Of a stretch of DNA of 64,000 bases, positions 57,343-64,000 are shown one piece after another. Origin of the DNA: Blastobasis lacticolella (taxonomy: Eukaryota > Arthropoda > Insecta > Lepidoptera > Blastobasidae); contig LR990040.1 of NCBI GenBank assembly GCA_905147135.1, positions 21,621,857 through 21,685,856 of the forward strand. Reading direction: 5' to 3'. The notes beneath the pieces are model-generated. The model worked only from the letters and a program-made list of their open reading frames with translations. It was not told where the DNA came from and made no database searches. The stretch's first letter is position 1; every line of letters begins with the position of its first letter. The translations under genes and the position numbers were made by a program.

Positions 57343-60300
57343 ATGGACCGTAGGTCCAGGGAGGGGATAAAGGTCGGTCAGCTGAATTTGGCGGGGGCAG
57401 AGGCGGCGACGAAGGAGTTGCCGTCGATTGCGAGGGAACTGGGGCTGGACCTCGTTTTAGTCCAGGAGCAATACGGGGACCACGGGTTGCCGAGCATCTT
57501 GGAAGCCAAGACCGGCGCTAAAGCTGGAATTTTCACTAACAACCCAAACATTACCATCGCAGTGCTCGGTAACCTGTGTACTTCACATTGTGAGGTCGCG
57601 CACATCATTGTCGGGGGGGGAAGAACGCAGTTGTACGTCGTCTCTGCCTACTTCCAATACTCAGACAGGATCGAGGCCCATTTGGCGCACCTAGACAAGG
57701 TAGCGGACCAACTAAAGGGAGAGCCGATCCTGTACTGTATCGACACGAATACCCACTCCCCATGGTGGCACAGCAAGGAGCGGCAGTACACCGGCCGAGG
57801 CGCGGAGGCCGACGCGCGACGGGCAGCTATGGAGGGGTTCGTAGCGGCCAGGGGCCTACGAATTTGTAATGAGGCAGACCAACCGCCTACATTTAGAACA
57901 GTTAACGGGGAGTCGAATATTGACGTGACACTGGCCTCGCGAGGGGTCCGTGTCAATAACTGGAGGGTCCTGGAGGGGATCAGCACGAGCGACCATCAGC
58001 TCATAGTGTTCGATGTCGAGGGGAGTGGGTCTCCAGCCCCACGAGCCAGCCACGTAGAGCCCGGCGGGGAGCCGATGAGGTTCAGGGATCGGGGAGTATA
58101 CAGGGCACGCTTTCAGGGCACGCTACAAGCGCGTGTGGGTAGGCTAAACCTACGCAAACCCGCGGAGCAAGCGTGTGCCGACTTTACCGCAGCCCTGACT
58201 CGTACAGCCGCGGAGTGCCTGGGGGTTAAGCGGGATCGACCGCGAACCGGTTACGAATGGTGGACCGGGGATCTGGACGCACTGAGGAGGCAGCATAATC
58301 GGGCTAGGAGAGCGTGGCAAGAGAGTAGGCGCGCAGGAGGGATAGTGGAGGAAGAGTGCAAGGCTCGCTTCCATGTTGAACGCTCCGAGTACCGAAGGGC
58401 CATGCGGGAAGCTGAATCTGACCACTTCCGGCAATTGGCGAACAGTGGGAACGACGATCCTTGGGGGTTGGCGTACAGGGCTGCTAGCGGTCGTGTGCGC
58501 CCGCCCGCAAACGTCGTAAACGGACTAAGGCTAACGGACGGTTTCGCCGGGGACGCCGTTTCGGCGTTAGGTGGTATATTGAAGGTGATGTGTCCGGATG
58601 ACGCACCAGCGACGGACTCTGAATATCACAGGGAGGTTAGGGTAGCAGCATCTTGCCTACCATCTGGTCGGGACTCTGAACCGCTGAACGGATTAACGAT
58701 AGGACGTATCATGAAGGACCTACCAAATAAGGCCCCAGGGGTAGACGGGATCACCGCGCGCATTATCAAGGCGGCTTGGAAAGTATCCGCCGCTGAAATC
58801 ACGGAGCTCATGGCGAAGTGCGTGCGAGAAGGAGTCTTTCCAAGTATATGGAAAGTAGGTAGGTTGGTGGTCCTTCCGAAGGGGAATGGGAAGGCTTTGA
58901 CTGACCCCAAAGCCTATAGACCCGTGACCCTCCTTCCCGTCCTCGGGAAGGTGCTCGAAAGGGTGATGTGTGAGTGTACGCCGGGTCTCTACACTCGCAT
59001 ATCCGACGGCCAGCATGGGTTCGTTAGGGGACGATCTACCGTAACGGCGCTTAACGCCATACTTGAGACAACACGGGCGTCTTGTTGCAAGTACGTCCAG
59101 GCCATCATGCTGGACATCTCCGGGGCTTTCGACAACGCATGGTGGCCCATGGTGTTGCTCAAGCTGAAGCAGGGTGGCTGTCCACCGAACATGTATCGCA
59201 TGTTCTGCTCGTACTTCTGTGATAGGCGCGTGGGAATGTGGGCGGGGGGTCAGTGCGTTGGGAAAACTTCCACAATGGGGTGCCCCCAGGGCTCGGTCTT
59301 GGGGCCCACATTGTGGAACATATTGATGGACGACCTGTTGCGCCTTCCGTGGCCGGAGGGCGTACGGGCCGTGGCCTACGCTGACGACGTGACACTGCTG
59401 ATTGAGGCGAACTCCATAGCGGAAATTGAGCGGCATGGGGCTGAGGCCCTGCGCCTGGTAACAGAGTGGGGCCTCAGGAACAAGTTGGCCTTCGCTCCGG
59501 CGAAGAGCGCAACGATCACCCTTAAAGGGAAGCTTAAACGTCCTCCTGTGCTACGCCTCGGAGGGAAATCAATCAGGAGTGTCACGACCGTCAAGGTTTT
59601 GGGGGTGACGTTGGACGAGACGCACTCGTTCGCGGCCCACGCGCAGGATATGGGGGATAGGGCGGCAAGATGCTTCGGGAAGGTGGCAAGGGTATCGACG
59701 TCGTCGTGGGGTATTAGATTCAGGGCGCTTAGGATACTGTATTTTGGCACGTACGTCGCTACGGTGGCGTACGCTGCCTCAGTATGGTGCGGTAGAGTTG
59801 GGTTTTACGTGTTGAAGAGCCGTCTGCTCCGAACTCAGCGCCCGGCACTGATCCTTCTAACGAAGGCGTACCGTACCACAAGTACCGCCGCTCTGGCAGT
59901 GCTTGCTGGTGTACTGCCCGCGGACCTGGAGGTGGGGAGGACGGGAAAAGTGGAAGCGAGTCGTGACGGGCTGGCGGGGAGGGAAGTAACCGCATTAAAG
60001 AGAGCCGCCTACGATGAGGCGCTTGACGCCTAGCAGGAGCGCTGGGATGCCGAGGAGAAGGGCGCGGATCTCAAGCGCTTCTTCCCGTGCGTGCGTGGTA
60101 GATTGGGGGCCACGTGGGTGGAGCCCGATTATGTTGTTTCCCAGATGTTGACGGGTCACGGCGCGTTTAGAGCGCGATTGTGGGCGCTTGGCTTGAGCGA
60201 CTCAGCGGAGTGCTCATGCGGGGAATTAGAGAGTAGGGACCACGTTCTGTGGGATTGCGAGATGTACGAGCGGGAGCGCAGCATCATGCTTGCTGGGTTA

Positions 60301-60426
60301 GAGCGGAAGGAGGCGGGCCCGGTTTACTTCACGGACCTTGTGTTCTCGGAGGCGAACTTCGCGAGGTTGAAGGAATTCGCGTGCGCTTGGTATCGTGCGA
60401 GGAGAGTGGAGGACGAGGAAGAGTAG
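57343..60426 (+). pseudogene. R1-clade LINE ORF2 (endonuclease-RT), copy 4, one nonsense codon
   Basis: 1,027 sense codons with a single in-frame stop (codon 897, 60031-60033, TAG for the TGG seen in copies 2 and 3). Endonuclease 1-230: QLNLAG (N15), QEQYG (E42), CIDTNTHSPWW (D~135) and TSDHQL (~217-222). RT: RPVTLLPVLGKVLERV, DISGAFDNAWW (D591), MGCPQGSVLGPTLWNIL and AYADDVTLL (YADD 679-682). The C-terminal Cys/His motif CSCGELESRDHVLWDC is at about 957-972. In R1-clade LINEs the endonuclease nicks the target and RT primes on it. The ATG at 57343 follows the CAAATT repeat of the upstream insertion, and ORF1's stop overlaps it (ATGGACCGTAG). The protein would stop before the Cys/His motif. 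Confidence 0.88.
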
Positions 60427-61082
60427 GAGCGTTGGAGAGAGGGGAGAAAGGAGAACGGGAGCTGGCCGACGGGGCAGAATTTTGTGCATGTGGTGTCATT
60501 CCAATAAGGGAGAGTGCTAGGGCATTATCAGGATTTGTGGGTGTGAAGAAATGCGCACGCCTAAAGAGCCACCGGCAAGTAAGCGTGCGCATCACCCGTG
60601 ATTAGGTCTGACGCGGTCCGTATGACCGAGAGGTCGATAGGATCCTGGGTGGAGGCGGGTTAATGACCCCAAAGTGGCTTCGGTTTCGACCTCCGTCGCG
60701 TGCGGACGTGTGTGAAGCTGTTCTGACTTTTTAATATTATATTTGAGAATCAGTATTAAGCTACCAAATTACGAGAGTTTTGTGTGATTTTCAAATCCTG
60801 CTCCAGCTTGGGTGAGCGCCCATTTGACTTGTCGGCCATTAAGCCGATTCCGTGACCTACGTAAGTTTGTTACGCATATTTTTATCGGTGGCTCTCGTTT
60901 CCTCTTGGAGAAATCCCATAAAAGGTAACGCCCACCTATATTTTGTCCCTATTTTAGCGCCGTCCCTGTCTGTCGATTTGACGTCTTGTGTCAGTGTCAG
61001 TGTCGTTTTGGCAGCTGTCTCCCCGACAGCTGTCAGATTAGCGTTGTCACTGTCAGCGGACCTAGGGCTAGACGAGGAGGTA

Positions 61083-62417
61083 ATGGAGGTCGAGCAATCG
61101 GCCACGGCGCCTACCAAAAGACTGCGCTCGTCCCCAGAGGAGGAGAACGAGCGAAGGACCATGCGGCGCATCACCAGGGCTCAGGGCCAAATCCCCGTCG
61201 GCGACATTGGTGCTGAGGTCGAGGAAGTGCTGGCGTCGTCTGCCCCGATCGTTCCTGAGGAGGAGGAGGAGCCGGTTACACCGGCTAAACCGACTGGGTT
61301 GGCGGCCATGTCAAAGGCAGAGCTGCTGGAGGAGGTACAGAGCCGTCTGAAAGACATCATGCAGGTGACGAATACCATGGCCGGCCCCAGTAAGTACAAA
61401 CTTAACAGTGCGGAAAGAGATGCAGTACACGAAAGCAGCCAAGGCGTCCTGGCCGTGGTGGCGGCATTGGAGCTACAACTAGCTGAGGCAGAGCACTCGA
61501 ACACCAAGCTGCGGCTGAAGTGTGCTCAGGCGGAGCTCAAGGCGGCAAGTACGCCTAGGACAGCCCAAACACCGACGGTACTGCCTGCTAACGGGCCTGT
61601 TGCGAAGACCTACGCTGGGGTACTGCGTCGACCACCGGGCCAAGCCGAGGTTACTCTAAGATGTGCTCCTACCCAGTCGGTTCTTATATACCCGGCCCTT
61701 GACACGATCAAGTCATCAGATGAAACTAAGGCGGAACTGCAGAAGGCAGTAAACCCGGGAAAGTCCGGTATCCAGGTGCAGCACATCAGACGCATCGGAA
61801 ATTCCGGAATCGCGGTGCAGACGGCGAGCGTTGAGGCGGCCAGAAAGCTGGTTTCTCTGGCGCCACCTACACTGAAGGTGTCAGAAGCCAAAGGGAGACG
61901 ACCCTTGGTGGCCCTGAGGAACCTGCGGTCGGACCCTGCCCCTGCGATGGTGTTGTCAGACCTATATTCTATCAGCCTGGCGGAGGACAAGGAGTGGCCC
62001 GAGGATAGATTTAGGGCGGCGTGTAAATACGCGTTTAAAAAGAACGGTCGGGGCGGACAGCGTGTCACAGTTGTGTTGGAGTGCACTCCCGAGTTGCGAA
62101 AGAAGCTAGTGGAACTCGGCAGAGTATACATCGGCTGGGACGAGGCGGAGGTATGCGACTTTGTGCGCGTGACGTGCTGCACTAAGTGCCAGCAATATGG
62201 TCACCCGGAGAAGTTCTGCCGTGCTACGTCGATGGTATGCGGAGCGTGCGGCGAGGAGGGCCACAAGAAGGCCGAGTGTACCGCGGCGATCACCTGCTGC
62301 GCGACGTGCAAGCGGTTCAAACGGAGGGATGCGCTCTCGCACCAGACAGCCGCCTTGAACTGCCCTGCGCGTATGCACGCCGAACAGCAGGCAGCTAATA
62401 TGACGCAGTATGGATAG
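61083..62417 (+). CDS. R1-clade LINE ORF1 (gag-like, three zinc knuckles), copy 5
   Basis: 444 codons, uninterrupted. I chose ATG 61083 (MEVEQSATAPTKRLRSSPEE) rather than the upstream in-frame ATG at 60852. The intervening 77 codons are hydrophobic, unlike any gag, and read through the 5' UTR. Acidic/basic N-terminus, then LNSAERDAVHESSQGVLAVV and a coiled region ALELQLAEAEHSNTKL. Central YAGVLRRPPG and IQVQHIRRIGNSGIAVQTAS. C-terminal knuckles are CCTKCQQYGHPEKFC (~365-380), CGACGEEGHKKAEC and CATCKRF...H...C. It ends MTQYG, and its stop overlaps the ORF2 start (ATGGATAG), suggesting termination-reinitiation as known for the related SART1. It is the only intact ORF1 in the window. Confidence 0.85.
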   Translation: MEVEQSATAPTKRLRSSPEEENERRTMRRITRAQGQIPVGDIGAEVEEVLASSAPIVPEEEEEPVTPAKPTGLAAMSKAELLEEVQSRLKDIMQVTNTMAGPSKYKLNSAERDAVHESSQGVLAVVAALELQLAEAEHSNTKLRLKCAQAELKAASTPRTAQTPTVLPANGPVAKTYAGVLRRPPGQAEVTLRCAPTQSVLIYPALDTIKSSDETKAELQKAVNPGKSGIQVQHIRRIGNSGIAVQTASVEAARKLVSLAPPTLKVSEAKGRRPLVALRNLRSDPAPAMVLSDLYSISLAEDKEWPEDRFRAACKYAFKKNGRGGQRVTVVLECTPELRKKLVELGRVYIGWDEAEVCDFVRVTCCTKCQQYGHPEKFCRATSMVCGACGEEGHKKAECTAAITCCATCKRFKRRDALSHQTAALNCPARMHAEQQAANMTQYG

Positions 62418-63999
62418 GCTGCCCCGCAAACTATTGGTCGGTCAGTTGAATCTCCAGGGATCGGCGGACGCGACTGTCGAAACGAGTGTTATAGCGCGAG
62501 ACCTGAAGCTAGATCTTATACTTGTACAAGAACAATACAGCTCGGTCACTAACACGGCGTTCTTACAGTGCGGCGATTCGCCTAAAGCGGGGATGTTGGT
62601 GGTCAATAGGGACTTAGCTGTCACGGTACTATCGCACTTGAGTAATGAGCATTGTCTTGTCACCCATGTAGTATCCCCCGGTCACTCTCTACATGTTATC
62701 TCAGCGTACTTTCAGTACAGTCACGACATTGCACGTCACATCGAGCATCTTAATTTCGTGTTAGATCAGTTGGCAGGAAAACCCGTTCTAATCGGCGTGG
62801 ACAGCAATGCTCATTCTCCGCTCTGGTTTTGCGAAAGCCGACAATACACAGGCAGGGGGCCGGACACGGAGTACCGTAAAAGTCAAATGGAAGGCTTTAT
62901 ACTAAGCAGGAACCTATCGATTCACAATCAAGACGGCGAGCCTCCAACCTTCAGCGGCCCGAATGGTTCGTCCAACGTCGATCTCACCCTCTCGTCTCGT
63001 AGCGTCGCCATCCAAGAGTGGAAAGTGCATGATAGCGTTAGTGTAAGTGACCACCAACTTATCACGTTTGAGCTACTTCTGGATAGGTGCATTGTAGCGG
63101 ACAACATCTCTCAGCGAGAATATCCGGACTTGAAGTTTAGAACACGTGGATTGAATTGGGATTATTTCTGTGCGACTCTACAGGCGCGCATGGGTAATCT
63201 GAATCTCCGACAGCCCGCGAACGAGCTATGCAAGCAATACGTGGACATCCTTTCCGACACGGCAGGCAAATGCCTCGGACTACGTAAGGAGAAGGATGAC
63301 AGCGGCTACGAATGGTGGAACCCGGAGCTAGATCGCCTACGCCGACGAGTCTATCAAGCCAGGAGATCATGGCAACTTTCACGGAAACGTGGCGCGTCTG
63401 ACGAAGAGACACTGCGTGAGGACCTACGCGTGGCTAGAACAGCCTACAAGAGGGAAATGCAGAAAGCAGAGACTGACTTCTTTCGCGCTACCGCTGAAAC
63501 CGGAAACCAGGATCCGTGGGGAATGGTGTACCGAGCCGCTAGCGGTAGAGTTCGTCCCCCACGCAACGTTATGTATGGATTGAAGTTGGCGGAAGGCTAT
63601 ACAGCACAGACCGGGGAATCCATGTCGTCGCTCTTGAATGCGTTGTGCCCGGACGATGACTCCGCATCCGACTCGGTCTACCATAGACAGGTGCGTTACT
63701 ATTGGTGCGGCTGTTTTAGGAGTCGTCTGCACAAGCTCGCTCTCAGCGATACGCCCAGATGCTACTGCGGAGATTCAGACGAAACCAGATCTCACATCCT
63801 TTGGGATTGCGGCCTGTACAAAGACTTGAGAGAATCCATGATCAAGAAACTCACGATACCGAGAGTCGGCCCGATCGGTCACCAAGACTTGGTAGCGAGT
63901 AAGGAGAACTTTTCGTTGTTAAGTGTACGGTGCAACCATACATATTTAAATTTTGTCAACTTAGCGTATTTCACCGCGCGCCACTGCGATTTGGCCTAA
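62410..63999 (+). CDS. LINE ORF2 lacking the RT domain (endonuclease plus Cys/His tail), copy 5
   Basis: 529 codons, open. Endonuclease: VGQLNLQG, VQEQYSSV, IGVDSNAHSPLW, SNVDLTLSS and VSDHQLITF. The linker has GYEWWNPELDRLRRR and ASGRVRPPRNV up to VYHRQVR (~63695). The frame then jumps directly to GCFRSRLHKLALSDTPRCYC, matching the far C-terminal region of copy 4, and CYCGDSDETRSHILWDC. Everything from the RT palm through the thumb (about 500 residues, including YADD) is gone, yet the frame is kept. The last ~25 residues after ENFSLL are non-LINE sequence. Such a protein could nick DNA and bind nucleic acid but not copy RNA. It could be a chance in-frame deletion or an assembly joint. Confidence 0.8.
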   Translation: MDRLPRKLLVGQLNLQGSADATVETSVIARDLKLDLILVQEQYSSVTNTAFLQCGDSPKAGMLVVNRDLAVTVLSHLSNEHCLVTHVVSPGHSLHVISAYFQYSHDIARHIEHLNFVLDQLAGKPVLIGVDSNAHSPLWFCESRQYTGRGPDTEYRKSQMEGFILSRNLSIHNQDGEPPTFSGPNGSSNVDLTLSSRSVAIQEWKVHDSVSVSDHQLITFELLLDRCIVADNISQREYPDLKFRTRGLNWDYFCATLQARMGNLNLRQPANELCKQYVDILSDTAGKCLGLRKEKDDSGYEWWNPELDRLRRRVYQARRSWQLSRKRGASDEETLREDLRVARTAYKREMQKAETDFFRATAETGNQDPWGMVYRAASGRVRPPRNVMYGLKLAEGYTAQTGESMSSLLNALCPDDDSASDSVYHRQVRYYWCGCFRSRLHKLALSDTPRCYCGDSDETRSHILWDCGLYKDLRESMIKKLTIPRVGPIGHQDLVASKENFSLLSVRCNHTYLNFVNLAYFTARHCDLA

Positions 64000-64000
64000 A

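Larger units (their letters stand above)
54198..60665 (+). mobile_element. R1-clade LINE copy 4 (nearly intact ORF2)
   Basis: 5' UTR 54198-54985, a heavily broken ORF1, a 961-bp insertion (56376-57336), ORF2 57343-60426, and 3' UTR ending GGTTAATG at 60665. It abuts copy 5 with no A tail. Its 5' UTR is clearly diverged from copies 2 and 3. Confidence 0.87.
60666..63999 (+). mobile_element. Second-family R1-clade LINE, copy 5, RT-deleted
   Basis: Follows copy 4 directly. 5' UTR 60666-61082, ORF1 61083-62417, ORF2 62410-63999. Protein-level similarity to copies 2-4 is clear but modest, so this is a separate family. About 1.5 kb encoding the whole RT is absent, and the LINE sequence itself ends near 63920, where unrelated AT-rich DNA begins. 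Confidence 0.82.

Noticed and set aside
58720..59436. 238-codon minus-strand frame over the RT of copy 4
   Set aside because: Antisense shadow of the RT coding sequence with no recognisable domain.
60852..61082. N-terminal extension of copy 5 ORF1
   Set aside because: The 77 extra codons are hydrophobic 5' UTR sequence with no gag character; ATG 61083 gives the expected start.

Overview
This 64 kb window is repeat-dense, intron-bearing eukaryotic DNA, most likely from a moth or butterfly (Lepidoptera). The background is AT-rich. It carries interspersed repeats typical of lepidopteran genomes (a GGGTTCCG...GGAACCC family, an ACTAGCTTCTGCCCGCGACTTCGTC family, tRNA-headed SINEs) plus DIRS-like, Jockey, RTE-like and R1-clade retroelements and a P/THAP9-type DNA transposon. 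No host protein gene, rRNA or functional tRNA could be recognised. Nearly every interpretable coding stretch belongs to a mobile element, and most are broken.

Layout. 0.4-1.4 kb: minus-strand DIRS-like reverse transcriptase/RNase H remnant. 1.7-3.2 kb: a possible THAP-type pseudo-exon pair split by a small terminal-inverted-repeat element. 3.8-18.0 kb: a P-like transposon with 30-bp terminal inverted repeats and an 8-bp near-perfect target duplication. Its decayed THAP-transposase gene is interrupted by a Jockey LINE, two lepidopteran repeats, a 283-bp insert with a 6-bp duplication, and a complete 7.3-kb LTR element (copy A, 9515-16811). 18-27 kb: DIRS-like gag remnant, an exon-like tandem repeat, SINEs and unassigned AT-rich DNA. 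27.0-28.6 kb: a LINE-like RT fragment and a Ty3/Gypsy integrase fragment. 28.6-31.9 kb: the 5' half of a second, minus-strand copy (B1) of the same LTR family.

From about 31.93 kb to the right end lies a GC-rich head-to-tail array of R1-clade LINEs: copy 2 (31956-38691), copy 3 (38692-54197), copy 4 (54198-60665) and copy 5 (from 60666, a different family). Copy 2 is broken by LTR-element fragment B2. Copy 3 is split by a short-LTR element (41752-51614), which itself contains another complete LTR element (copy C, 41806-48470). Exact 4-bp duplications mark both insertions, and the empty site of copy C is preserved in the other short LTR.

How parts work together. Each R1-clade LINE encodes a zinc-knuckle ORF1 protein overlapping, or nearly overlapping, an ORF2 with endonuclease, reverse transcriptase and a C-terminal Cys/His motif. 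Copy 4 ORF2 is intact except for one nonsense codon. Copy 5 has an open ORF1 and an ORF2 from which the whole RT domain is missing in frame. The LTR-element family (copies A, B, C) has ~810-915-bp LTRs, a tRNA-Leu-type primer site and a long non-coding interior, so it appears to be a non-autonomous (LARD-like) family that must be mobilised in trans. The density and nesting suggest heterochromatin, a sex-limited chromosome or a transposon-trap locus; that last point is inference.
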